Assembly: GCF_007993755.1 (NCBI RefSeq)
Contig: NZ_CP042467.1
Span: 248,001 to 312,000, forward strand
Source: Microvenator marinus
GTDB taxonomy: Bacteria; Myxococcota_A; Bradymonadia; Bradymonadales; Bradymonadaceae
Length of the DNA: 64,000 nt
Direction: 5' to 3'
A model generated the notes under the pieces. The model ran no database searches. It was given only the letters and a program-made list of their open reading frames with translations, and was not told where the DNA came from. Both the position numbers and the translations under genes were made by a program. Below are positions 53,895 through 62,839 of this stretch, one piece after another; within the stretch, counting starts at the first letter, position 1, and the number at the start of each line of letters is the position of its first letter.

Positions 53895-54473
53895 ATGAAA
53901 TGGATGATTTTGGGTCTGGTTGGTGTGATTGTGACGGGGTGTTCCGGTGCTGACGAGCGACCTGATTCAGAGTTGATCCTCGGAGGCCAAACGAAGATGA
54001 CGCGGGCTAAAGATGGTAACTGGCTTCAGGAATTCGACGTCGACGGGGACGGGCGTGTAGACGTGACCAAAGTGATGGAGGAGTACCCGGACCCCAACGA
54101 CCCCTCTGTGACCAAGACCCGCATGATCGAAAAGCGAGTAGATGTGAACTCCGACGGCAAGCTCAATATCGTTCGAAAGTACAACGAGGAAGGCCGTGTG
54201 ATGTTGGAAGACGTGGATACCGATCTCGACGGTGTTTTTGACTTCCGAAACCATCTCGATGCAGGCCGTATCGTAAAAAAAGAACTCTACGACGCTGAAG
54301 GGCGCATTGTGGCTACTCGTTATTACGACAAAGGCGAAATACAGCGGGTAGAAAAGGATACGACCGGTGATCAGAAAGTGGATTACTGGGAGTTCTATGA
54401 ACAAGGTGTTCTGGACCGAATTGGTCGCGATCTCAATGCGGATGGGCGTGCAGATACGTGGCAGACCCAATAA
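53895..54473 (+). CDS. Lipoprotein with EF-hand-like calcium loops
   Basis: The 192-residue lipoprotein (lipobox VTGC) has five repeats, each with a D-x-D/N-x-D-G-x-x-D/N loop followed by a strand: DVDGDGRVDV, DVNSDGKLNI, DTDLDGVFDF, DTTGDQKVDYW and DLNADGRADTW. These resemble calcium-binding loops of dockerin or thrombospondin type-3 repeats. Between them lie Y-x-x-x-G-x-I/V strands like those of MORN/YD-type repeats. It is 24 bases downstream of the DUF58 gene, probably in the same transcription unit. Calcium binding is inferred. Confidence 0.85.
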   Translation: MKWMILGLVGVIVTGCSGADERPDSELILGGQTKMTRAKDGNWLQEFDVDGDGRVDVTKVMEEYPDPNDPSVTKTRMIEKRVDVNSDGKLNIVRKYNEEGRVMLEDVDTDLDGVFDFRNHLDAGRIVKKELYDAEGRIVATRYYDKGEIQRVEKDTTGDQKVDYWEFYEQGVLDRIGRDLNADGRADTWQTQ

Positions 54474-54512
54474 TATCACCACCAGATTTTTCCTCTTTCA
54501 ATAAGTGACCAG

Positions 54513-55286
54513 GTGAAAGACCGACTTAAGCAGTATTTCGGCGGTGCTTGGGAAGATATCGCGAACAACGGTGGAGTCGATCTACCGCTAGATCGACGCA
54601 GCGTAGCTGTGTTGATTTTGACGAGCGTACTTCTGACGTTCTTCTATTACTACGGGCGCCCTGTATTCTTTCGCTCATCGTTGGAGCGCGACGTCGTGGA
54701 GCTCTTGGGAATGGAGAAATCCACGTACCGAGGGCTGCTTTCTTACACGTATTGGGCGGTCACAAGCGTTACGTTTCGAATTGCGTTGCCCATGGTTATC
54801 ATCTGGTTCTGGTTCAAAGACTCGGTCGGAAACTATGGGTTTAGGCTCTGGGAGAAAGGGCACGGGAAGTACTACCTTGGGATGTTCCTCTTTATGTTGC
54901 CGCTCCTTGTGGGCGTGAGCTTTATGGAGAGTTTTCAGGACAAATATCCGTTCTACGATGATGCCGGGAAATCGGTGATTCACTTCGGAACCTACCAGGT
55001 CATGTACGGCATTCAGTTCTTCGCGCTCGAGGCCTTCTTTAGGGGCTTCTTGGTCTTCGCTCTCTTTAAGCGATTCGGATATTACGCCGTGATTATCATG
55101 ACGATTCCGTACTGTATGATTCACTTTGGTAAGCCCATCGCTGAGACTTTGGGAGCGGTAATCGCCGGTGTGATTCTGGGATACGCGGCTCTGAAGAGCA
55201 AATCTTGGCTTCCGGGAGCATTACTGCACTGGAGCGTAGGGTTTACTATGGATGTGCTTTGCACGATCCACGACAAAATCCGCTGA
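54513..55286 (+). CDS. CPBP/CAAX-protease-family membrane protein
   Basis: A 257-residue protein with about six to seven membrane helices, starting at GTG after AGGTG. The C-terminal half resembles the CPBP (Abi) intramembrane protease family: QFFALEAFFRGFLVFALF for motif 1, IPYCMIHFGKPIAETLGA for motif 2, and GALLHWSVGFTMDVL for motif 3. The first Glu of the canonical E-E-x-x-x-R pair is Leu here (L-E-A-F-F-R). The second Glu, the Arg and both His residues remain, so activity is uncertain. Confidence 0.85.
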   Translation: MKDRLKQYFGGAWEDIANNGGVDLPLDRRSVAVLILTSVLLTFFYYYGRPVFFRSSLERDVVELLGMEKSTYRGLLSYTYWAVTSVTFRIALPMVIIWFWFKDSVGNYGFRLWEKGHGKYYLGMFLFMLPLLVGVSFMESFQDKYPFYDDAGKSVIHFGTYQVMYGIQFFALEAFFRGFLVFALFKRFGYYAVIIMTIPYCMIHFGKPIAETLGAVIAGVILGYAALKSKSWLPGALLHWSVGFTMDVLCTIHDKIR

Positions 55287-55389
55287 GATTCGCATCGAAA
55301 CACAGGAGAGGGGTTTGACCTTGATCGGTCTGCTAAGGTAAAGAAACTCGCCCTATGGTGGGCGCTTGTTGCGCTCGGAAGTTGAACGA

Positions 55390-57207
55390 ATGTCAAAAAA
55401 TACCGTCGATCAGTCTAAAATCAGGAACTTTTCCATCATCGCCCATATCGATCATGGCAAGTCTACGCTTGCCGACCGAATTTTGGATGCGACGCACGCG
55501 GTCACAGACCGCGAGAAGAAAGAGCAATTTTTGGACAACATGGATCTTGAGCGTGAACGGGGAATCACGATTAAGGCTCAAACCGTGCGCTTGAGTTTCA
55601 CGTCCCAAGACGGTCAGACGTATATCTTGAATTTGATCGACACTCCCGGACACGTGGACTTTGCCTACGAAGTTTCTCGCAGCCTTGCGTGTTGCGAAGG
55701 CGCTCTCCTGGTTGTGGATTCTTCTCAGGGCGTCGAGGCTCAAACCGTGGCCAACGTCTATATGGCTGTGGATGCGAACCTTGAGATCGTGCCGGTTTTG
55801 AACAAGATCGACCTTCCCGCAGCAGATCCCACACGAGTGCGCGCCGAGATTGAAGATGTCATCGGAATTGACGCAAGTGAGGCTGTCGAAGCCAGTGCCA
55901 AAGCGGGAATCGGAATCGTTGAGATTCTGGAAGCCATCGTCAAGAATGTTCCCCCACCGACCGGCAACGCCGAAGCTCCGCTCAAAGCGCTGATCTTCGA
56001 CTCCTGGTTTGATCCCTATCGCGGTGTGATCAACCTTGTACGGGTCATGGATGGCCGTTTGAAGAAGGGGCAAAAGGTTCGGTGGATGGCCAGTGGAGCT
56101 GAGTCTGAAGTTCAGGAACTGGGTGTCTATGGGCCTTTCCCGCGACCGGTATCCGAACTGGGCCCCGGAGAGGTAGGTTTTGTTATCTCGATGATTAAAG
56201 AGGTTTCAAAGACCAAGATGGGCGATACGCTAACGGGCGTTCAGAACCCAGCGAAGGATCCTTTGCCAGGTTTCAAAGATGTCCAGCCCATGGTGTTTTG
56301 CGGTATCTTCCCGACCGATACCAAGGACTATCAGGAACTCCGGGATGCCCTGGACAAACTGGTGCTCAACGACTCGGCGTTCTCCTACGAACCCGAGACC
56401 TCGCAGGCGCTAGGCTTTGGCTTCCGCTGTGGATTCCTCGGCCTTTTGCACATGGAAATCGTGCAGGAGCGTCTAGAGCGTGAGTACAACCTTGAATTGA
56501 TCACCACTGCGCCTTCGGTGATTTACAAAGTCCATCTCAAGGACGGCACTATGGTGGATGTTGAAAACCCATCAAAACTGCCGCCCCTGATGGAGATCGA
56601 CAAGATCACCGAGCCGTTTATCAAGGCAACCATTCATGTGCCACCAGAGCACGTTGGACCGGTTCTCCAGCTTTGCGAAGAGCGCCGCGGAACTCAAATA
56701 GACATGCGCTATTCGGGTATGAGTCGCCTTATTTTGACCTACGAATTGCCGATGAACGAGGTTGTCTTTGACTTCTTCGACCGACTCAAGTCAGTGTCGC
56801 GCGGTTACGCGAGTTTTGATTATGAAATGATCGGACACCGTGCGGGAGATCTGGTCAAGCTCGACGTCTTGGTAAACGCAGAACCTGTAGATGCGCTGAG
56901 TTTCATCGTACACCGCAGCACTGCGTATGAGCGTGGGAAAGCCGTGTGCAAACGTCTTAAAGAGGTCATTCCTCGTCAGATGTTTGAGGTCCCAATTCAG
57001 ACCGCGATCGGTACGAAAGTAGTTGCACGCGAGACGATCAAGGCGTACCGAAAGAACGTGACCGCTAAGTGCTACGGTGGTGATATCAGCCGAAAGCGAA
57101 AGCTCTTGGAAAAACAAAAGGAAGGCAAGAAGCGCATGAAGCAGGTTGGCTCGGTGGAGATTCCACAAGAGGCTTTCCTTGCGGTGCTAAAAGTCGATCA
57201 AGACTGA
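55390..57207 (+). CDS. lepA: Translation factor LepA (EF4)
   Basis: The ribosomal GTPase LepA, 605 residues from the ATG at 55390 (GGAAG nine bases upstream). G1 is [14 protein letters not shown]2/switch [15 protein letters not shown]3 DTPGHVDF, G4 NKIDLP and G5 SAKAG. The LepA-specific C-terminal domain with [25 protein letters not shown] (read in two parts around KRKLL) is intact. It is followed by a signal peptidase gene ten bases downstream, the classical lepA-lepB pairing. Confidence 0.97.
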   Translation: MSKNTVDQSKIRNFSIIAHIDHGKSTLADRILDATHAVTDREKKEQFLDNMDLERERGITIKAQTVRLSFTSQDGQTYILNLIDTPGHVDFAYEVSRSLACCEGALLVVDSSQGVEAQTVANVYMAVDANLEIVPVLNKIDLPAADPTRVRAEIEDVIGIDASEAVEASAKAGIGIVEILEAIVKNVPPPTGNAEAPLKALIFDSWFDPYRGVINLVRVMDGRLKKGQKVRWMASGAESEVQELGVYGPFPRPVSELGPGEVGFVISMIKEVSKTKMGDTLTGVQNPAKDPLPGFKDVQPMVFCGIFPTDTKDYQELRDALDKLVLNDSAFSYEPETSQALGFGFRCGFLGLLHMEIVQERLEREYNLELITTAPSVIYKVHLKDGTMVDVENPSKLPPLMEIDKITEPFIKATIHVPPEHVGPVLQLCEERRGTQIDMRYSGMSRLILTYELPMNEVVFDFFDRLKSVSRGYASFDYEMIGHRAGDLVKLDVLVNAEPVDALSFIVHRSTAYERGKAVCKRLKEVIPRQMFEVPIQTAIGTKVVARETIKAYRKNVTAKCYGGDISRKRKLLEKQKEGKKRMKQVGSVEIPQEAFLAVLKVDQD

Positions 57208-57217
57208 GGAACGTCAT

Positions 57218-58189
57218 TTGGCCGGTAAAGATGAAAAAAGTCGCTCGTTGAGTGAAATCCGCAGTGTTCTAAAGCGGGTCGAGCGGCATTTGGCTAAGTC
57301 GAAGGTCGGCGATGACGTGGCGCGTGATGTCGAAGCGTACGTGGTCAAGCTCAAAGCGGCCATCGAATCCGATAAGACCGGCGGTTTTCGCAAAGACCTG
57401 AGCGCATCGAGGCAGGCGGCGAAAGAGCTCGAAGATATTGCGGTCGCGAAGCTTGGTTATAAACCCAAGAGTCCAACCCGCGAGTACGTAGAGTCGATTG
57501 GCGTCGCGGTCCTAGTGGCGTTGCTTCTTCGTGCCTTTGTCGTGGAACCGTTTAAGATTCCAACAGGTTCCATGATCCCGACACTGCTCATCGGTGACCA
57601 TATCTTCGTGAGCAAGTTCACCTATGGTCTTCGGGTTCCATTTACAGAAATCTTCATGGTGGAGTTCGCAAAACCAGCACGCGGCGAAGTGGTGGTTTTC
57701 ACCTTCCCGGTGAAAGAGGCGCGTGCCCACGTCAAGAATACGCCTCGAGAGCAAGCGTGTATTGACGAGGGCTCCCTTAGAGAACCCAAAGACTTCATCA
57801 AACGAATCATCGGTCTGCCTGGCGATGTGATCGAAATTCGAGAGGGGCAACTCTATCTGAATCAGAACCCTCTTCCACGAACGTTGGAATCGCGCACTCC
57901 AACAGGTAGCTTTATGGCTCCCGTGTTGACCCAAGAGCGGGAGACGTCGGGTGAATACACCTACACGATTCAGTATCGACGTCCTCACGAAGACTTCGGT
58001 CCAGTGAAGGTCAATGAAGGGCACTTCTTCGTCATGGGAGATCACCGAGACGATAGCTCAGACAGCCGTTGTTGGGGACAAGTCCCCATGGAAAATATCA
58101 AGGGTCGGGCACTCTTCATTTGGCTCTCTCTAAGTGACCAAGAGGGCGAGTTCATACGCTGGAGCCGGTTCGGCTCGACAATTCACTGA
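57218..58189 (+). CDS. lepB: Signal peptidase I (copy 2)
   Basis: A 323-residue signal peptidase I starting at TTG after GAGGA. An N-terminal charged helical region (about 1-88) precedes one membrane helix (SIGVAVLVALLLRAFVVEPF). The catalytic Ser is in KIPTGSMIPTLLIGDH, the Lys in FIKRIIGLPGD, and box E is GDHRDDSSDSRCWGQVP. The segment before the Lys box, TPREQACIDEGSLREPKD, matches the same insertion in the copy at 26.9 kb. Its position behind lepA marks it as the likely ancestral copy. pyrB starts seven bases after its stop. Confidence 0.95.
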   Translation: MAGKDEKSRSLSEIRSVLKRVERHLAKSKVGDDVARDVEAYVVKLKAAIESDKTGGFRKDLSASRQAAKELEDIAVAKLGYKPKSPTREYVESIGVAVLVALLLRAFVVEPFKIPTGSMIPTLLIGDHIFVSKFTYGLRVPFTEIFMVEFAKPARGEVVVFTFPVKEARAHVKNTPREQACIDEGSLREPKDFIKRIIGLPGDVIEIREGQLYLNQNPLPRTLESRTPTGSFMAPVLTQERETSGEYTYTIQYRRPHEDFGPVKVNEGHFFVMGDHRDDSSDSRCWGQVPMENIKGRALFIWLSLSDQEGEFIRWSRFGSTIH

Positions 58190-58196
58190 GGCACAT

Positions 58197-59114
58197 ATGG
58201 ATTTGTTGGGAATAGATACTCTCGGTCGCACAGATATCGAGGGCTATTTGTCTCTTGCTTCCCGCTTCGTGGACAAGAACGAAAAGGCCATCACTCCGCC
58301 GGAGTTCAGGGATGCGCTACGTGGGGAAGTGGTTGGCTTGATGTTCATGGAGCCGAGCACCCGTACGCGCTCAAGCTTCGAAATCTCTGCGGTAAGACTC
58401 GGTGCGCATCCGCTTGTACTGCAGGCTCAGATGTCGAGTATCGAGAAGGGAGAAACGCTCCTTGATACCTGCCAGAACCTCGAAGCGATGGGTGTGGGAG
58501 CGTTTGTGATTCGTGACTCACAGCGTGCTCTTCCGTTAAGTATCGCTGAGCGGGTCGAGGCTGCTGTGATCAATGCCGGCAATGGTACCGGTGAACATCC
58601 CACCCAGGCTTTGATCGATGCGTTCACACTTACGCGAGCGCTAGGTCGAGAAGATTTGGACGGAGTCCGTGTCGCGATCATCGGCGATGTGTTGCACTCG
58701 CGGGTCGCACGAAGCAATGTCTTGGCGCTCTCAAAACTCGGTGCGGATGTCGTACTAGCTGGGCCACCGCAGCTCCTTCCTCGCTCCACGGACGGTTGGA
58801 ACGCGCAAACCATGACGTCACGCTCCGAGGCTCTAAAGGACGTGGATGCGGTGATTATGCTCAGATTGCAGGTGGAGCGTATGGTCGAGAATCTCGACCT
58901 CGACCAGTATGTTCAGGATTGGGGTGTCGACATGTCTGTCGTGGAGACGGAAATGCCGAAGCACGCCTTGATCATGCATCCGGGGCCCGTAATTCGAGGC
59001 GTTGAGCTCTCTACCGACGTGGTAGAATCTCACCGCAGTTTGATTCTGAAGCAGACCGGAAACGGTGTCGCGATTCGGCAAGCCGTGTTGTTAAAGGCGT
59101 TTGGGAGAGCATGA
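58197..59114 (+). CDS. pyrB: Aspartate carbamoyltransferase catalytic chain
   Basis: The 305-residue enzyme joins carbamoyl phosphate and aspartate in pyrimidine synthesis. The carbamoyl-phosphate motif is FMEPSTRTRSSFE, and the second signature is around AVINAGNGTGEHPTQALIDAFT (read as NAGNGTGEHPTQAL). HPGPVIRGVEL near the end contributes to the aspartate site. The ATG at 58197 follows GAGG. It overlaps carA by four bases. Confidence 0.97.
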   Translation: MDLLGIDTLGRTDIEGYLSLASRFVDKNEKAITPPEFRDALRGEVVGLMFMEPSTRTRSSFEISAVRLGAHPLVLQAQMSSIEKGETLLDTCQNLEAMGVGAFVIRDSQRALPLSIAERVEAAVINAGNGTGEHPTQALIDAFTLTRALGREDLDGVRVAIIGDVLHSRVARSNVLALSKLGADVVLAGPPQLLPRSTDGWNAQTMTSRSEALKDVDAVIMLRLQVERMVENLDLDQYVQDWGVDMSVVETEMPKHALIMHPGPVIRGVELSTDVVESHRSLILKQTGNGVAIRQAVLLKAFGRA

Positions 59115-60223
59115 TGTACAAAGCGATTCTGGTTTTGGAAGATGGGACGGTCTACGAGGGGTACTCACAGTTTGAACATGCCCAGAAATACGTCGGCGAA
59201 TTGGTGTTCAACACCAGCATGACTGGTTATCAAGAGGTGATGACCGACCCATCCTACGCCGGACAAATCGTGATGTTCACCCAGCCTCATGTTGGGAACT
59301 ATGGCGTCAGTTCCCGCGACAATGAATCGGAAGGGATCAAAGCGGCGGGCCTCGTGGCTCGCGAAGTGTCTATGGTTCCTAGCAATTACCGCTCTGAGTC
59401 GAGTTTGACCCAATGGCTTGGCAATGACGACGTTCCGGCATTCTGGGGCATCGATACGCGTGAGTTGACTCGCAGAATTCGGGACAAGGGAGCTCTTTTG
59501 GCATGCATCGCAACAGGCGAATCTCTCGACCCTGCGGCGACGTTGAGCTGGCTGAAAGCACAGCCCAAGTACGGTGAGCGTGATTTTGTCTCGGAGGTGA
59601 GCGTCAGCGAACCGGTGGCGCTTCGGCTCGAAGGACAGGGCGATCTTGAGAAGGTTTTGACCGGTGAAGCCGGCGGGGCAAAGCATGTGGTGGTTGTGGA
59701 CTACGGGGTTAAGCGCTCCATTGTTCGAAATCTCCTGCGACGTGGCGTCAACGTCACGCTTGTGCCCAACTCTTACGGCGTAGAGGAAATCGAGCGACTG
59801 CGGCCTGACGGGGTGCTTCTCTCGAACGGGCCTGGCGATCCTCAAGTTTTGTCGGCGCAGAGCGAAAAGATTTTGCGTCTAACCGAGCGATGGCCCACCT
59901 GGGGCATTTGCCTTGGGCACCAACTCCTCGCGCTCGCCTTTGGCGGAAAGACATACAAGCTAAAGTTTGGCCATCGAGGGCCGAACCAACCTGTGCAGTA
60001 CTTGCCCACCGGCAAAGTGGAAATGACGAGCCAGAATCACGGTTATGCGGTTTCAGAATTGCCTGAGTTCTTGGAGCTAACCCATATCAATCTCAATGAT
60101 GAAACGATTGAAGGGTTTCGCCATAAAGACAAGAATGTCGAAGCGGTGCAGTTCCACCCCGAAGCCGGGCCGGGTCCACACGATGCCGAAAACTTCTTCG
60201 ACAGGTTCTGTGGAGCAATTTGA
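59111..60223 (+). CDS. carA: Carbamoyl-phosphate synthase small chain
   Basis: The 370-residue glutaminase subunit supplies ammonia for carbamoyl phosphate. The N-terminal CPSase domain (NTSMTGYQEVMTDPSYAGQ) is followed by a class I glutaminase with VVDYGVKRSIVRNL, the nucleophile elbow GICLGHQLLALAFGG and the catalytic His/Glu in FHPEAGPGP. It starts with two ATGs, the first in an ATGA overlap with pyrB, so the two pyrimidine enzymes are coupled. carB and pyrC are not in the window. Confidence 0.97.
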   Translation: MMYKAILVLEDGTVYEGYSQFEHAQKYVGELVFNTSMTGYQEVMTDPSYAGQIVMFTQPHVGNYGVSSRDNESEGIKAAGLVAREVSMVPSNYRSESSLTQWLGNDDVPAFWGIDTRELTRRIRDKGALLACIATGESLDPAATLSWLKAQPKYGERDFVSEVSVSEPVALRLEGQGDLEKVLTGEAGGAKHVVVVDYGVKRSIVRNLLRRGVNVTLVPNSYGVEEIERLRPDGVLLSNGPGDPQVLSAQSEKILRLTERWPTWGICLGHQLLALAFGGKTYKLKFGHRGPNQPVQYLPTGKVEMTSQNHGYAVSELPEFLELTHINLNDETIEGFRHKDKNVEAVQFHPEAGPGPHDAENFFDRFCGAI

Positions 60224-60383
60224 GCTTTGGTCGGGATTTTTCGGGTGCGTGCTACTCAAGCTAAAGGTATAGTTTGAACAGGTACAGCTCGGAAAGTTCC
60301 AAAGACGCCACTCGCGGTGGCTTTCCTAAGTCGGTGTGACCATAGGATGGTCTCGCGCCACGCGAGGGTATGCAGGTGATTTA
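60224..60383. other. Intergenic region before the PP2C gene
   Basis: No gene is visible. It contains TATAGT at 60268-60273, a possible -10 without a convincing -35, and two small hairpins (GCCAC/GTGGC and CTCGCG/CGCGAG) near the PP2C start. A strong terminator for carA is not seen. Confidence 0.4.
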
Positions 60384-62111
60384 ATGGATTTAGAGTTTTG
60401 GGCCGCCACAGACGTCGGTCGAGTCCGTGATCATAACGAAGACAATTTCCTGGTCGATAAGCGTCTGAAGCTCTTTGTCGTATGTGACGGAATGGGTGGT
60501 CACGCAGCGGGTGAAGTTGCGAGCGCCATGAGCGTTAAGGTGGTTCGGGAGGTTTTCTCGGCTTCGCGAGAGGTTTTTGAAAAGCTTGACCAAGACCCCG
60601 ACCACCCTGAAAACCGCAAGGCCGTGTTAGCACTCTGTGAAAGGGCTATCCAAGAGGCTTGTCAGAGGATTTACCACGCGGCACAGGAAGACCAGAGCCG
60701 TCGCGGAATGGGTACGACATGTTCTCTGCTTGTACTGCACGATGGGCGAGGCTTTATCGGACATGTTGGCGATTCACGAGTCTATCTCTCGCGAAACAAC
60801 CAAATCCATCAAATCACCGAAGACCATTCTTTGATTAACGAGATGCTTCGACTCGGTAAGATCAAGCCGGGCGAAGAGCATCTCTTGCCGCACAAGAACG
60901 CTGTGACACGTGCCGTGGGCGTCAACGAGTTCGTCGAGGTCGATACCTTCGAGCTCGATGTGTTCTCGGGCGATGAATTCCTTCTCTGCTCCGACGGTCT
61001 CTGCGGTTATTTCCATGCCAATGAAGAGATCCTTGGCATGATGGGCCATTCGGATATCCGCGCAGCGACTGAAACCTTCATTCAATTCGCCAACGAGGCG
61101 GGTGGAAAAGACAATATCACCACGATTTTGGTTAGGGTTTCTGGCGAGGTTGGCAAGCGCCGCCATATCCAACAAGCCATCGACATCATGCGTCAATCTC
61201 CGCTATTCCAGTACCTCGCGTACAAAGAACTCGTGCAGGTCTTGAATCTCTCGGAGAGATTTGAGCTCAAGGCAGGAGATTTGGCGTGCGATGGCAAGTC
61301 CAATGATGGGCTTTTTCTGGTGCTGAGTGGGCATCTCGAGGTCGACCGACGAGGGGATAGCCTGGGCGTCTTTTCGGGTGGCTCTCATTTTGGAGACCAC
61401 GGTTTGGTAGACGAAGACGCGACACCACTTAAGGCCGTGGCGCTGGAACAAAGCCAGATCATGGTGATTAGACGTGGAAGGTTCCTCGAACTCTTGCGTC
61501 AAGAGCCGGACCTCGCGGTAAAACTCCTCTGGAATTTCTTGCAGAGCTTTTCGCGCCGTTTACGCGACGCAGAAGCCAGGATTCCAAATTCGGAGCCTGA
61601 AGATATGGCGGACTCGACGCCCGCGAGTGGCGTGCTCGTTTTCGAAGAGGACCTGCGCGAGACAGCGACCATCGATACGGATCAAACCATCGATATCAAC
61701 GCGGCTCGGGAAGAGCTGAGGAACGATTTTAGTCAAGCCCAAGAGGAATCGGTTTCTTTTGGCGGCGAGCCTCTGGATCCTGACGCAACGCTTGCACCTG
61801 GGTCACTTGCTCCAAACCTCTCTTCGGTGAAGGAAGAGAATACGGTGGATTGGGATGGACTCGAGGCCCTTATTTCATCAGGAGATGACGATGAGGAAGA
61901 CCTTCGTAAAACCGTTCGGATCGATGAGCTAAAGTCTAGGGATGACGCGAAGTTTTCGGGGATTTCAGGAGAGTCCGTAGTCAAGGATAACTTGCCTCGA
62001 GCCCAAGTCCTCAAACGGACCAAGCTCACCGGTGATACCGCCACCGAAACCAACCTCGCCGAGCGTCTGAAGGAAAAGCGTGCCAATTTGAAGAAGTCGG
62101 ATCGGAGCTAA
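60384..62111 (+). CDS. PP2C Ser/Thr phosphatase with cNMP-binding-like domain
   Basis: The 575-residue protein starts after AGGTGA. The PP2C phosphatase domain (1 to about 250) has the metal-binding residues HNEDNFLV, VVCDGMGGHAAGE, CSDGLCGYF and GGKDNITTILV, so it should remove phosphate from Ser/Thr. A cyclic-nucleotide-binding-like domain follows (about 275-395, with FLVLSGHLEV and GSHFGDHGLVDEDAT); its phosphate cassette lacks the usual Arg. The C-terminal 170 residues are acidic and disordered, with a repeated motif: EDLRETATID and EDLRKTVRIDEL. It probably balances Ser/Thr kinases such as the one at 36 kb. Confidence 0.93.
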   Translation: MDLEFWAATDVGRVRDHNEDNFLVDKRLKLFVVCDGMGGHAAGEVASAMSVKVVREVFSASREVFEKLDQDPDHPENRKAVLALCERAIQEACQRIYHAAQEDQSRRGMGTTCSLLVLHDGRGFIGHVGDSRVYLSRNNQIHQITEDHSLINEMLRLGKIKPGEEHLLPHKNAVTRAVGVNEFVEVDTFELDVFSGDEFLLCSDGLCGYFHANEEILGMMGHSDIRAATETFIQFANEAGGKDNITTILVRVSGEVGKRRHIQQAIDIMRQSPLFQYLAYKELVQVLNLSERFELKAGDLACDGKSNDGLFLVLSGHLEVDRRGDSLGVFSGGSHFGDHGLVDEDATPLKAVALEQSQIMVIRRGRFLELLRQEPDLAVKLLWNFLQSFSRRLRDAEARIPNSEPEDMADSTPASGVLVFEEDLRETATIDTDQTIDINAAREELRNDFSQAQEESVSFGGEPLDPDATLAPGSLAPNLSSVKEENTVDWDGLEALISSGDDDEEDLRKTVRIDELKSRDDAKFSGISGESVVKDNLPRAQVLKRTKLTGDTATETNLAERLKEKRANLKKSDRS

Positions 62112-62115
62112 TAGA

Positions 62116-62745
62116 ATGAAAATTCTTATTCTGCTTACGATGCTCGTCTTGGTGTCCTGCCAAACCCGAGAGATTGGGAGCGTAGCGAGCACCGATAAGA
62201 AGCTCGTTTTTTCAGATGACTTTGAACGCGCAGATCTTGGCGAGAACTGGGTGAGAGGCTCTGGCGAGGGCGGACCGGGTCAATGGACGATCAAAGATGG
62301 ATGGGTGGCCGGCGATCGCATAAAGAACGACCCTTTGTGGTACCGCGCGGCTTTGCCGGCCAAAGTTCGCGTGGAGTTCGACGCGCGTTCGCGTTCGGCC
62401 GATGGTGACCTAAAGTTCGAGATTTTTGGAGACGGAGATCGACACGAGTCAGGTTATATCGTGGTCTTGGGCGGCTGGAAAAACAGCCTTGATATCGTGG
62501 CTCGACTCGATGAGCACGGAGAAGATCGGCTCGAACAACCCACGATGAAGGTAGAGGCGAACAAAGTTTATAAGATTGCGGCTGAACGTGTTGACTCCGA
62601 GATTCGCATTTTTGTGGATGGGCGTTTGCACATGACCTATGCCGACGAGATTCCTCTCAAGGGTGCCAAACACAGATTTTTCGCCTTCAACGACTGGATG
62701 GTCCCAGTCGAGTTCGACAGCTTTCGTGTTTATGAACTTCAATGA
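62116..62745 (+). CDS. Lipoprotein with LamG/DUF1080-like beta-sandwich
   Basis: A 209-residue lipoprotein (lipobox LVSC) starting four bases after the phosphatase gene. The mature part begins VFSDDFERADLGENWVRGSG, followed by GQWTIKDGWVAGD and, at the end, MTYADEIPLKGAKHRFFAFND. This is the concanavalin-like jelly-roll pattern of LamG/DUF1080 domains, which often bind sugars. The ligand is unknown. Confidence 0.83.
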   Translation: MKILILLTMLVLVSCQTREIGSVASTDKKLVFSDDFERADLGENWVRGSGEGGPGQWTIKDGWVAGDRIKNDPLWYRAALPAKVRVEFDARSRSADGDLKFEIFGDGDRHESGYIVVLGGWKNSLDIVARLDEHGEDRLEQPTMKVEANKVYKIAAERVDSEIRIFVDGRLHMTYADEIPLKGAKHRFFAFNDWMVPVEFDSFRVYELQ

Positions 62746-62839
62746 CGAACCGTTCGGCTTGGGGTAGACTCCAGAAAACTTGGTGGTTTCGTTTTAATTT
62801 GTCCAGGGCCCTCTTGGCCTGAATGTAGTGCAGGGAACG

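Noticed and set aside
55345-55365. Hairpin CGCCC/GGGCG before lepA as riboswitch or terminator
   Set aside because: Five base pairs with no T run and no conserved aptamer elements; too weak to call.
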